Below are positions 29,042-41,085 of a DNA stretch of 64,000 nt, in pieces (the stretch's first letter is position 1; every line of letters starts with the position of its first letter). The notes under the pieces were generated by a model. It saw nothing but the letters and a program-made list of their open reading frames with translations. It ran no database searches and had not been told where the DNA came from. Source of the DNA: Psettodes erumei (taxonomy: Eukaryota; Chordata; Actinopteri; Pleuronectiformes; Psettodidae). The stretch covers positions 2,965,001-3,029,000 of the forward strand of contig JAFBJZ010000872.1 of assembly GCA_016785225.1 (NCBI GenBank), written 5' to 3'. Made by a program: the position numbers and the translations under genes.

Positions 29042-29060
29042 TTTTTTTTTTTTTTTTTTT
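29042..29060. repeat. T19 homopolymer
   Basis: Nineteen consecutive T on the plus strand at the end of a T/G-rich stretch. It could be the A-tail of an old minus-strand retroposed sequence, but no recognisable element body adjoins it. Confidence 0.85.
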
Positions 29061-29929
29061 ACTAAAATTGGAAGGCAGCAGAGCCAGGATAGCTTTTGGC
29101 TTTCAGCTGTGCATCAAACGGGTTTTGTTGATGTTTGTTCTCAGTTGAGGTGAAGATGTTTTCATCTCATGCGAGAGTTTTGGATATGGTGCAGCCCTAG
29201 AGCTTAAATGAGTCAGCCACTCACACGTGCCATTGATTTCCAGAGGGAGATAAGCGGGGAAGTTACTGCAGAGGTTAATCCAGAAATCAATACTTTTCAG
29301 CTTGTCTGTATTGTCAGCAAAACCTGCCATTCTATCCTGGGGTGTTTAATTTTGCTTTAGCATCATAAGTTAATTGTTGTTGTTGATGTTTGTTTTTATT
29401 ATTTGTCATTTGCCATGTACAAAACAATTAATCACATACAAAGAAAGATGTGCTTTTTGGCTATTAGCGTCTCCATTCCCTGCAAAGGTAGACTTCTAAA
29501 AAGCATTTTCCAAATAATCAGGTTAAATGGTCAATAATTAGTCTATGAGCTGCTTTGGAGGACCGCAAATTGTAAGGCTGCAGGTATAAATGAAAGAAAC
29601 ATAAAGTACAACTACAGAAAAGTTTCTGCACACAGGCTGTGTTTATTCTAAGTCTGTCATGCCATCACTGCTGCATGTACCACTTACAGTAACAGGCACT
29701 GACCGAGTCATCACCTGTGACAGTGCTGCCAAAAATAAGACAATTAGATGTATCGATTTGTCCTGAGCAACTTAAACAGAGCCGGGGCCTGACAACAAGG
29801 AGATGAATTTGAATTGCTGCACTGTAAATAAACGGTAAGGCTGCGGTAGGCAGGCTGCCACAGTTTAAATGCAGGTTGTTATTGCATTACACATAGGAAA
29901 GTCGTGTTGTCGTATTGACCATAAAAATA

Positions 29930-30500
29930 TCTGCAGGCAATAGAGAGTCGTGAATCCCGGTTCCAATAAAGGCGACGAAGACAACAGAACACGGTTTTTG
30001 AGGTTGCAGACGTCGCCTGTGGGTCTGGAAACAAATTTACTGACGCAATAAAACTGCATCGTTCTCGACCACCACATGATTTATTTATTTAATTATTCAT
30101 GCATTCATTTTGTCTTCTAATGCCGAGCACCAAGACAAAAGGTGCACTGATGTCTGTGTGCCGGTGCGTAAAGTGTCGTGCGCATCAACAATGATTAGGA
30201 CCATAACGTTTCTCTGGCAACCCTGTTTCCACTCTGTCTCCATGGCAATGGAAAGGCGGTTTACTTCCTTTTTTACCCAGAGAGGTAAAGACCCAGATTT
30301 TCACACGACGGAGTGAGGTTCCGAGCTTCATAATTGGACAGCTGTGATGAGAATATGCGGCTCAGTATATGCAGATAAGGTGCGAGCGAGAAACACACAA
30401 AGGGACATTTCAACAGGATGCCAGTGACACGTTATTCTACTGCTGCGATCGCTCCAGCGTTATTATGTTCACTTTTCCTGTCACACATTATTTTTTGTGC
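29930..30500. promoter_or_regulatory. CpG-enriched segment just inside fgf13 intron 1
   Basis: CG dinucleotides cluster here (examples: ggcgacgaag near 29970, gacgtcgcc near 30009, gtgccggtgcgtaaagtgtc near 30160, gctgcgatcgctccagcg near 30440), in contrast to the CpG-poor flanks. In vertebrates such clusters often mark promoters or unmethylated regulatory DNA. It could be an alternative fgf13 promoter or part of one broad CpG island spanning the V exon. No coding exon is recognised inside it. Confidence 0.35.
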
Positions 30501-30835
30501 GCAATTTCTGTGCCACTGTAGCCCACGGGTCTGCAACATAACGATCAGTCGCTTTGTCTAGTTAGTCAATGCAAGTAAAGCATGTGATCTCAAACCAACA
30601 CATCGTGCAGTATATAGGCCCTACAGTAGCAACTGCTCAGATCTCAAACAGCAACATCCACATGCACCGTGCTGGGGGATGGCTCACCATCCAATGGCTG
30701 CTACTGTTTTCAGTCTTAACCTCAAAGGGTGATTTGAGCACCATGCAGGGAATGAATAGGGTGCGTGTTCGAGTTTTTTTTTAAACTGTGATTTGGGGTT
30801 AAAGCAGTCTGCACGAGGCAAGGATCGCTTCTTAC

Positions 30836-30884
30836 CCTTGGAAGCATCCTTGTCTTCTTTAGGCTTCGCCACTTTTCCGCTCAT
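30836..30884 (-). CDS. fgf13: fgf13 alternative first coding exon, V type (partial gene)
   Basis: On the minus strand an ATG at 30884 opens the peptide MSGKVAKPKEDKDASK, followed by one base G and a good donor GTAAGA. This matches the start of the V-type N-terminus of FGF13 (FHF2) at nearly every residue; the mammalian form differs by T for A at position 6 and E for D at position 11. FGF13 is an intracellular, non-secreted FGF homologous factor that binds the C-tail of voltage-gated sodium channels and also microtubules. Alternative first exons set its location and its effect on channel inactivation. The exon carries only 16 codons and a split codon (phase 1); the beta-trefoil core is coded downstream, beyond the window start. 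The open frame continues past the donor, but those residues are intronic. Neighbouring f9 and mcf2 in the known FGF13-F9-MCF2 order strengthen the call. I cannot tell whether it is the a or b fish paralogue. Confidence 0.88.
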
Positions 30885-31298
30885 AGATCCCAGTTTGGAT
30901 GTGTAATTCCCGATTTAGATGAGAAGCGAAATCCTTTTAATTTCCCAAAGTCCTCAATGAAATCCTTACCAGAGGCTCCTGATGCCGAGATAAGGGCTCT
31001 GTGAGGAGAGAGAGAAATGTTCATCACAATTACATTTTCCTTTCATAACACAACGGCAGCGTTTGGTGTGAACGCGAGGCTATACTGTATAACAAGACAA
31101 TGGACCGTGGGAGCTGCTCAGGCTTCAAGGTGATCATCAATTGGATATCAATGAAAACATCCAACTATTGATGCTGTCTAAAGTCACTCACATGCCACAC
31201 GACAAAGAGCCCTTCTATAAACACCAAGAATCAGCCTCTGTGCCTGTCCATCTCTGCAAAGCCTCCACAGTGTTTTAAAACAACGCTTTTAACCCACC
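30885..31298 (-). other. fgf13: fgf13 V-transcript 5' UTR, possibly with a small intron
   Basis: Upstream of the ATG, on the minus strand, a pyrimidine tract (TTCTCTCTCTCCTCACAG) ends at 31000 and looks like a splice acceptor, so the V exon may be 30836-30999. A matching donor AAG|GTGGGT lies at 31298/31297, which would give a 298-base intron in the 5' UTR. A short upstream reading frame (M V E A P P F I N V R, then stop) lies just before that donor. A further donor-like site (CTG|GTAAGG) lies at 30971/30970. All of this is read from splice-site consensus only; no transcript evidence is available. Confidence 0.35.
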
Positions 31299-31850
31299 TT
31301 ATCTCCTCCACGTTTTCTGCTACATCAACGCACATTGATGAAAGGAGGCGCTTCCACCATGAATCCCGTTATGTTGTACACCAATAGCAACAACAAAAAA
31401 AAAATATCACGACCTGCTCTTCTGTGACAAAGAAGAGGAGCGAAAAAAGCTGCGAAATGGAGCGCAGGGTTTCCCCACATACGCACACACACGCACACAC
31501 ACGCGCACACACGCAAACACCGAGGTCTTAAATCGGCGTTTAAAAGAAAAAAAAATACTACTGAAAAAACCCGGAACCGTCCTATCTACAAACAAACCCC
31601 GAGAGAAACGCCATTAACTGTAGCTTGTGCAACCAGGTTCTCTTATCTGAGCCCTTGTTCCTACGGAGGTGCTCCTCTGAACGCTCGGCATGCAGAATCA
31701 ACAGGATACCCCCTCCCCTTACACCACCGATTCATACCGTGGACGTTTGTTTTTTTGACTCCAACGTCACTGCCGAGGCGAGGACGAGCCGCTCCATCTG
31801 TACATGCAGTAACGTTTGACCAGTGTTGTGGATGTGCGTGAAGAATTAAA
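31299..31850 (-). promoter_or_regulatory. probable fgf13 V promoter region
   Basis: The DNA immediately upstream of the inferred 5' UTR is richer in CG dinucleotides than the intron or the intergenic region, with several in 31400-31800. It also contains an imperfect (CA)n run at 31484-31515. Position upstream of the first coding exon makes it the best promoter candidate. I see no clear TATA box and give no start site. Confidence 0.35.
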
Positions 31851-31940
31851 GCAGGAGGCTGTGTTGCATGGTGCACACCATCTCACCATCTTGCTTCTGC
31901 TCTCATTCACTCGCCTTTTTGCAGACACATGCGTTATAAC

Positions 31941-31945
31941 CCCCC

Positions 31946-31976
<31 letters not shown>
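31941..31976. repeat. C9 tract followed by (AC)n microsatellite
   Basis: Homopolymer C run passing into AC repeats, upstream of the fgf13 promoter region. Confidence 0.93.
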
Positions 31977-31978
<2 letters not shown>

Positions 31979-34900
31979 ATTCACATACAGTCTACGTATT
32001 TTTGACTCTCTGACTTTTATGCAGGAGACGCAATTTGCATCAAATGACTCGTTAGAGGGAAAATGCGAAGTATAAAAATTAGGCTAATTAGTTATGTTGT
32101 TCACGATAAAGTTTATACATTAAAAATGAAATATTTCAGTAAAAACGGAACAACAGGCCATTATCTCAGTAGGTCCTGCCTGTAGCTCTCATGCAGTCAA
32201 AACAATTCCAAGCACTGCAGTGATCTGGGTGTTGAAAATCCCTGTCCTTTCATCTTAACATGCACTTAGTCTTGAAAGGTTTTCTGAGGAGGACAGTGTG
32301 GGACAGTACATTTTAATTGCAATAACTGTAATCTAAAATTACACAGTCTTTTTTTATTTGATTTAAAAAAAACCATCATCATAATCAAGACTATATATTC
32401 TTCTCTACTCTATATTCATTATGACAGCTTCAAGTCATGGGTAAAAGCATGTAGCAACATGTTGAAATAGAGCAAAAGACCCTCCTGCAACAATCAGTTA
32501 TCCTTTTTTGTCATCAGCCCAATGGTAGGTTCCCCTCAAATTACTAAGAAAAAATGTTTTTTTTAATCTCCCACCTCTCATTCAGCCATTCAAAAAGGGT
32601 TTGATTCACCATTTTCATTTCCCATTACTGTTGTGACTCCAGTGCAAAGAGAAGTCATATGGATTTTATTTGTGAGCAGTGAAATTCAACAGAAATATGT
32701 TTTTTTGTTTTAGTTTTTTGTTGTGTTTTATTCCAGCAACAAAGTGCCAGTTATGATGGATTATCCACATGATTATCTGTGTAAAAATGTTTTAACTGTA
32801 CTTTCTGCAAATTATCTAGAGCTATTTAACTCCACAACTATGTTTTGTAATACAAAAACAAACCAGATCTGCCCTGTCATGAGGCCTCACTGTCGGGAAA
32901 TGCAAACTCATTATGAGAGTTTTATCAGTGTAACAGTGACATTTCTATTGACAAATAATGAAAGCCATTTTAAAGTGTGTTGGTGTCCATAAATTTTATA
33001 GCTTGAAGTATGTTAGGTCCTTACCTTTAAAACCTGTGAAGATGAAGCCTAAAGGTTAACAGCTTATCCTTCATTCGGACTTGGGTTAAACATCCAATTC
33101 CAAATGGTGACCGACAGTCATAAATTCAATCAAAACCAAACCAAATTGTTTTCTGGCCTTGTAATCCACTTTTGAGGTCACTGGTCTTATTTTAATAGTG
33201 AGTATTACTTTTCTCAGCTTTCATACAGAAGTTCCAGTCCAATCCTAGTCTGATTTTTGCAGACTTCATGTGACATCTCTTGTGGCCTTTGTAGGTCTGT
33301 TAGCTCTCAAGGGCTGCAGAGGAAAAAGATCTGCGGGTTGAGGGTTACAAGGTCTATATGGTTGCTATTTTTAGAAGAAACTGGACCCCTTTCAAACTTT
33401 CTTCACATGCTCAAATCTTCCTGAGACGTTGAAGGCGCACTGTGGTCAGTTTAGCCTGTTTTATTGAGTGGCTCTGCCTCACATGGTCCAATTATTTGCC
33501 CTTTTTAAAGCAGCATTTGCTTTGAGTTAATTCACATTATTTCTTTGTGCGGTTACACATTTAACTCAAATCAAGGTAATTTATAATGCCACCAGGCATT
33601 TAAGCCTCTGATCTATTTGAATGAGGAAGATTAGAAGATTAATAAAAGATTACTAAAACATGTTGAAATGCAGTTTTTGAACTTTTTATTGTGTTGAATT
33701 GTGACTTTCATGAGCCATACTGTAAGCGGTACAGGTTGCACAACGTTGACTGAATACGTGAATTTGTCTATTTAAATCTTCCTACTTACTAAGAATGAAT
33801 TTTGTACTGAATGACCTCAAAGCACACAGGGTCTGTTTAAATACCTCACTTTTTGGTTGAATAATTAATGATAAGACCATCGTTTTTGTCTCCAAATCAT
33901 TGTCCACGTGTGATTTTATTGTTGTTTAATTATAGCTCAAAGCCCATCTCCTCTTTTCACTCCCTTCTGTTTAGAGTTGTTAGATCATTTTCTTTTTTCG
34001 AGATATATTGATTCATTCCTTTTTTTCCTAAATCATGAGCTCTGACAGCTTCATTAGCATTCACTGTGATCAATAGGGTGTACAGATATATTTAATTATG
34101 ACAGTGGCTATCTTAGCACCAGACCACAATCGAGAAGGCTGTGAATCAATAGGAGCTGACCACTCAGCAGCTGAAGGGTCAAGGAAGGTTACAATGGGGA
34201 GGTAAGGCTGCAGTGCCGGTGACTGGATGTCTTCATAAGAGATGTAGTCACTTGTGTAGACCTTTCCTTCTTACCATGCCAAACGTTCATGTCCATGAAT
34301 GTTGGGAATGAGGTATAAGGAGCGAGGGTCAGAGAAGTGTAAATGTCAGTAGGTTGTGTCGCCACTGTGTCCATGGCTCGTGCCCCACACCCCCCCTTTG
34401 ACCTTTCCAGCAGGGCATCACTCTGCATTGTTATATTCACCTGCTGCCTGTTTGAAGTGACACCCTACCTGCGGCCTGGTTGGTACAGCACAAACAAACT
34501 CCTTACTCACATGTTCACCCCTGATTCCACATCACAGGCTGTGTCCACTAAAGCCACAGAAAAAACCCCTGAAACACTTGTGTTTGTCTGCTGATTGCAG
34601 GATTTCTGCTCGAAAAAGCGCCATCAGCTTAAGCTCATGCTGCCCCACACATTTGTTGCCAACTCAGGAAACTGATCTCTTTTAATTCTATTTGCTAAAT
34701 GGTAAATTTCGGGCTACTATGTAAACCTTAACCATAAACAAGCTAGGCTGTTTTTAAACCATTAACATTCACATAACATAACATACATAACACATTATTA
34801 TCATATTGTGTTATTTTCCAGTTCACTGTGCAAAAAGGCATGATTTTTTTAAATTAATGTTTTATGAAATAATTATTAAAAAATTTTTTTTCGAGAGGCA

Positions 34901-37900
34901 AGTTAGGTAATGTTTTCATCATACCCATTCTGGGAACCTTGTTCATATAAGTGAAATTGAAAATTCTCTCAGTGCACAAATCAGTTAAGGTGTGATGAAT
35001 TATGCTGGTTTATATGGAACTGTATCTTAAAAGATACACTATAGGTGTACTGTTGCATACATGAGCAAATTTCCTCCCGGTTTACAGTTGATGCTTTGAA
35101 AATCAAGTGAACCGTTGATTGGTAAAGTGTGGGACATTGAACTGAAAAGAAAAGAGATAAAAGAGAGAGAAGATTGTACTTACATTTGCGCTCATAAGAT
35201 GGGTTAAGTGTTATTTCCATGAGTGCTGTTGACAGTTATAAGATGATGGAGGGTTTGTATTTCAGGGAAAAACAAATCCCTCAAGGTAGCAGTGGCATTC
35301 GGTGAAGACATAAGTATCCTTTGGGTATAGTGGTGTATTCCAGCAATTATAAACCATGTAGTTTAGGCCGATTTGAAGCATCAAACTGCCCAGATATGTA
35401 AGGATGACTAAGCACTACAAATTTTTAAAGAACTTGTTTTAGCTATTTTATTTAGGGGTGTCAGTCAAACCCTTACCTCTCTTAGGTTTGACAGTCGTTG
35501 ATCTTTTTGCGCGTGTTCCACAAAGAGTATGGAGCAGTGAGGAAGAGAATGGTGGAATGACTGAAATGTTGAATGAATGAATGAATGAATTGCAAAGCTT
35601 GTAAAAAGCTCTTGTTTTTGAAAAACATCCGCTTTTATAGATATTCATGTTATTTTATCCAACCCTGATAGTACCATGCACTGTAAAGGCCTTATCACAA
35701 ATTTAATCAATACACACATTTCTTTAATCAGATATTTTCTTTTAAATGAACTTAAACTCATATTTTAGATATTTCTCATAAGCTTTTGAGAGCTACCGCC
35801 CAGTTCCTTTGTTGAAAATCTGTATTCATCATGGCAGTCAGATCAAAATCAATTACTAATCACATGGATAACAGCCACTAACCCCATCTGCACACTGAGG
35901 TGATTGATAACTCTGTTGCATAGGATGAAATAGCAGCATTAGACCAATAGTGAAGGAGCCACTTGTTATGTGACTCGACCAGACAGAAAATCACCCAGCA
36001 TGGTATTTGTGGAGGAGTCAGTATGGGTACGAGGAGGGGTCATTGGCAAAAATCATTCTCTGGGATAAGGAGTGAGGTGTTGGAGGGTGATTAATGTGCC
36101 AATATTATGCAGCACGGTTAGCAAGGGCTACCTATGATTGTAGTTGTGAGCTTGATTTGAGCTCTGAGTGTGGCTGATTAGGCCGTCTGGCTGGCTCTGT
36201 TACTGGAACAATGATAACAACAGATACAAGCTGAAGCTCAAAGAGTGTTTGTACAATTTTTGTCTGTGTCTTGTGTAATGTGGCTCTTCTGTTTCATGCT
36301 CAAACAGTGCCAAAAGTGACATTCACTTTTATCACAAAATTGCAGGTCCAATGGTGGTAGATTAACTTGGTTTACTTGCTTAATATATAATGCGGAAACT
36401 ATAAAAATTTGATTTACTTGAACCTACTTGGAAATTTGTTGCGGTAGGGACAAGAATGTGCAACATTATGCAGGAGAGGTCAGTGTCAAGCAAATATAAT
36501 ATTCAGATTATGTCATCATAAATGAATACATTGAATAGTAGCAGATCAGCAATTACAGGATAGTAAAATCCAAGGACTTGAAGGCCATACAAGTGTTTGT
36601 GTGTGCATGTATGCATTTATATGTGTGTCTGGAGGCTTGAACATTAAAGTGATGGATTTCATCAAACACTCTTCATAGTACTGTTGCACCTGCTCATTTT
36701 TCTCTGAGCATCACACACACAGTTTAAGCTCAATTGAGACAGGAAAGGACGTAAGTTATTTCAAAACTATAGAGGTCAGGGTCCGAAGGTGTGATGCACA
36801 ATCATATTTCTGTCACGTCTTTCTATAATTTTCCACATAATGACTTGGCCACTCCCCAGATTGCCTTTTTATATCTTTCATGTGACAGAGTCTGGGCGTA
36901 TATTTCAGCTGTGGGACAGATGATCTACATGTATTTGGTGCAGCTGTCATTTACCACTGGTGTTGAAGATTTCATCAGTCCAACGGCACGTGAGTAATTA
37001 GCACCTGAAGCAGGCTTTGCTTTGTAAAGGGTGCAAAGTTGGAATTGATTTATTATTATAAAAAAATCCTTTGACCCATTTCTACCTCATTGGGTCTGTC
37101 CAGTGTAGCTTTCTGCAAACTAATTTTTGACATTCAGCAGTAAAACAGTGCTTCGCAGGCACTTTATGACCAGGAGGGATGGGAGCTCCAGTTTTCATTA
37201 ATGGTGGCTGAACATCGCCGAGCCGGCAGGGTCTGTCAGCTTGGCTGCATCACAGCTCACAGAACCAAGAGAGGATTTGAGCTCTCCTTTCTTGGGAATT
37301 CGCAATATCACAGTACTACACAATATACATGTCTCCTTCCTCCAGAAAAGTATTTGTGGAAATCTTCCGTTTCATAAAGAAAGTGATCGGAATTGAGTTA
37401 TTATGATAAATCCACAAAATATGAAACTTAAAACACCAAAAATCTTTTTATGATGTTCATATCTACTACTATTTTCACTATACCTACAAGTGCATCATTG
37501 GTTTAGATATTCTTTCGTCTTTACTGGCATGAATTAATTAGAAAGGGCTCCAACAGTCTCTTTAAGACTACTGGAATATGACTGTGTTGTGAGCCGATAA
37601 ATCCAAACACTACCTCTCTATTTTCAGCTAAATATCAAGTCAATTTTTAAAATGTCAGAGTGGTTGGCTTGGTAGGGATGCATGTGGGCAAATGGTGGGA
37701 ATGGCTGTGAGATGTCAGGCTTTCAAATTGTAGAAATGACTGTACCAATTACCAAGCAAGACTCTTAAATATCACATTAATGTCAATGACTTTGTCAGGC
37801 CTGCAGTGTTTTTTACAGCTCACATCATAGAAGCTCCCTGTGAATATTACTTAAGACACTCTATTAAAAGTATTAAAAAACAATCAGCCATAGCATTAGA

Positions 37901-38746
37901 ACCAGTTACCTGTGTTTTGGCTCCTAGGTTTCGTCACCACTGTAAGTTGTAACCACAAGTTTCCAAGGAACCCTCAACAGATCCCTAATAAAGCCTCAAA
38001 CTGTCTCCCCCTCCCCCTCCCCCCTCCCCTGTCCCCTGCCCATGTTAAACTAAGTTAGGTATTGATTGATATTGATTTTCCTCATCTAACAATTGGAAAG
38101 AAAGCCAGTAAAAATGTTTCCCAAAATAGTGAACAATCCATTTGAACAACGGCTACTGTAGTCTTTCAACTACACTATTCCAACTTTAGCTCTATTTACT
38201 CCTGTTTATAAGTAAATGGCAGCTGTTTCACAGTGGGTGACATTGCAGAGTGTGTCTAAGTCAGATTTTCGCAAAAAATAACCAGTTCCTATGCCTCAGC
38301 CTGATGAGATACAGTGTGCACTATAGACAGACAAATAATCTTAGATTAATCAACACTGCTTGTTCTTGTTCAACCTTCACTTCTTGTAAAGTGCTCTATC
38401 GGCAGCTCATCTCATCAGAGTGGTACTAGGCTGATTATCTAAATCTGGTTCAGAACGAAAGAAGTAATCATAAACAAACTGAGATGGCTAAGTGGTATAC
38501 ACTGTATACACATATCATGGCCGAGAAGCCCTGAGCTCACACAGTCCCACTCCCTGACCCTAACCCAGGAAAGAATGGCTGATCTAATTAAACAGAAGTC
38601 CTCTCCCATTGCCTCAAAATTTTTTCATCATGAATGTTGCATTCAAATTTCACCTTGTAGAAACTCACCAACACTATAATTTTGTATAGTATAATATAAT
38701 ATAAATTTTCACACATTGTAGTTACACAGTTAAAAACCAAAATATA
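31977..38746. other. intergenic DNA, fgf13 to satellite, left part
   Basis: No gene is recognised on either strand. Frames are short and lack protein resemblance. The DNA is AT-rich and mostly single copy. It holds a pyrimidine tract at 38005-38040, and low-repeat stretches near 36050-36220 and 37130-37290 that could be regulatory. Confidence 0.6.
38005..38040. repeat. C-rich polypyrimidine tract (CCCCCT)n
   Basis: Repeated CCCCCT-type units; the opposite strand is G-rich with runs of four to six G, so it has the composition of a possible quadruplex-forming site. Confidence 0.8.
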
Positions 38747-38985
38747 CAGTGCCTATGAAAAGTATTCATGTCCTTGGATATTTTCCTTTTTTACTGCCAT
38801 TATAAATGGAATCTTGGTTAAAGTACTTTGGCTTTTTTGACAAGAATTTCATGGTAACATGGTCAAAGTGAAAGCAGATTTTTACAAAGTAATGATAATT
38901 TACTAAAAATATATAATGTAAATTAAGTGATTGCATAAATATTCATTCCCTTCTAGTCAGTATTTAGTTTTTTTAGTTATTTTAG
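38747..38985 (+). mobile_element. Tc1/mariner-like transposon end (fragment)
   Basis: The start, tacagtgcctatgaaaagta followed by ttcatgtccttggat, matches the well-known terminal inverted repeat style of fish Tc1/mariner-like elements (ACAGTGCC...AAAAGTATTCA...). The following sequence (a tggtcaaagtgaaa word, then ttacaaagtaatgat, then ttgcataaatattcattccc and gtcagtatttag) follows the usual subterminal order of that family. I see no transposase frame and no matching right end nearby, so this is a one-ended relic. It sits in the intergenic region between fgf13 and the satellite. Confidence 0.65.
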
Positions 38986-40879
38986 TTTTCATATCAACAG
39001 TCCTGTCCATCAACTCATCAACTTGAAAATTATAATATGTTTTTTCATTGTTGGTAATGTTATGCTTTAATGCCTTTGTTTATGTCCTCATCACAGTGTC
39101 AGGATTCATTTATTATTGTACAAATGTTACAAACATTCTTTACAAACAAAGAAGTTTTTTACCAAATCAAAACTTAAGCCCCCTGCAAATTACAGTGTGT
39201 CCCTGGTGAAAGACTGAGTTCTGGTTTACTTGATTTCCCCAACACTCCAGGAGATACTGTACAGTAACAATCAATAGCACTGAGCAAGTTTGAGTTTTCT
39301 GAGTTTTTAATATCTGCAAGGCCCCCGACTCAATCCTCCACTGCAGTGAGCCAACACATACTCTCCCAGCTGTGCAGTGCTGCCAAAGAAAGAGAGAAAA
39401 CAGGCAGAACTTCGTAAATCAAGGGTCAGTCACAAACAATTTTACTTCCTTCTATCCATCAATGTATCAACACTGTCCCTTTAACACAGTCATTTTTCAC
39501 AAGTCATCACTTTAGTGTTAATAGCAAAAAGCATTGTTTTTTGTGGTCACCAGACAAAAGCAAAATATTAATAGTGAACATAGGATAACTACTTTACTCT
39601 GATATTCATCCTGGCTAGAAATGATCGAGAAGCTCTTGTATTGAGCTGACGGTGTTAATTACTCAAGTATGAATTATTCAGCCTTTGAATGATTCAATGA
39701 AATATAAATGCCTCCGGTCAATAGTTACCAACACTTGAGAATACTCCGGACTCCCTCAGGGGGGATTATAGAGCCAGTGATGGGTTGCATCTTCCATCCA
39801 ATGCCACAAACTGACACCAGAGTTAAATCTTGAGCTGGAAAGCTGAATCAGCACAAGCTTTACTTAACGGATAGCCCAATGCATCAACTTATTGATTATA
39901 ATTATTGATTGACCATATTGAACAACTTTATGAAAGGATATGCAATGAAAGGATTTCCCGCAAGCGATACATAGAGTATTTCTGATTCTGATTCTGATTC
40001 TTATATGTGGACATGAGATTTAAAAAGGAAAAAGGAAAAATATTAACAAAATAGTGATTGTAAGACATAGGTTACATATAGATGGAAGATAACCTTCCCT
40101 TAACAAAAACTAAATATAAAAACTCTTAACTGACAAACACCTACTTAGTTACATGAATACTATTGATAATATATTGGTGAAATTGACTCTTAAAGAGGAG
40201 GAAAACTATTATTTATTATTAAGTGTTTACCTTCGATAGGGGCTATTTTATTACTTGCGGGAACGAATGCGCTAATGAATATATATTATATAATAAAAGA
40301 TAATTAAATTACACAGAAACAATTTATTGTTATGTACATATGTATGTAAGTCCTGGTATAAATGACTGAGGTGTCTTTTCGCCATCTTGTGGTGAAAAGT
40401 CCAAAGTGCATTTCATCAATTATTTCATTTTGCAATTACTGTAATGGACCATAGGAGGAAAAGACAGGTTGGATTGTTTCATCATAAGCATGGCTTCAGT
40501 TAACATAGAAAAGATTTAAGTTAATGCCATTCCACAAATATGATCAGAATGATTCAAGCTGAATGATGACATCAAGATAGCTTCAAACAAAAATGCAGTT
40601 TGCATAGAAGAGGTCTACTTTAATCCTATTTTTACTTATGACTATACTATGAAAACTTTTGCATTATGTGCCTTTTCATATTTGTATTTGTTTTATTATA
40701 AATATGATTATTTGATATCTTTATGAATATAATAACATTTTGTATAATTTCTGTTCCTTTTATTTCTTACTTTAGAGTGACATTTTCAGTGCCTTAATTT
40801 AAATTTTAATAAATAAAATTTGTTTATGAAGTGTTTTTATTTGCCTTCTTCAAAACAAATTATGAACTAATTTGCATTA
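38986..40879. other. AT-rich intergenic DNA left of the satellite
   Basis: No gene is recognised. A short TTCTGA tandem repeat lies at 39980-40000, preceded by words resembling the 3' tail of a fish LINE or SINE, but the body of an element is not clear. The last few hundred bases become very AT-rich towards the satellite. Confidence 0.55.
39980..40000. repeat. (TTCTGA)n short tandem repeat
   Basis: Three and a half units of a hexamer; in fish such hexamers often end non-LTR retroposons. Confidence 0.7.
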
Positions 40880-41085
40880 TTGTGGTATCTTATACTATTT
40901 TTTCAGGTTTTATGACATATATTGCCATAGTATTTTTATTTTAACACAATACAATACCATACAATACTATGGCATTTTTATATGTCATACCATACTACAA
41001 CCTTTTTTCTTGACATTTTACATCTATTGTGCAATGGAGGGTGTATTTCACATTTTTTGATATCCTATATTATACATTTTAAACA
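40880..41085. repeat. satellite, decayed left edge
   Basis: Recognisable but diverged monomer words (tatgtcataccatactac, ttttttcttgacatttta, caatggagggtgt, ttttaaacacattttatgcc) precede the first well-preserved monomer. Decay at an array edge with homogeneous copies inside is expected under unequal exchange. Confidence 0.7.

Noticed and set aside
31407..31595. Minus-strand Cys/Val-rich frames near the fgf13 promoter as an alternative fgf13 first exon
   Set aside because: They come from the imperfect CA tract and lack the basic residues of the known S-type first exon.
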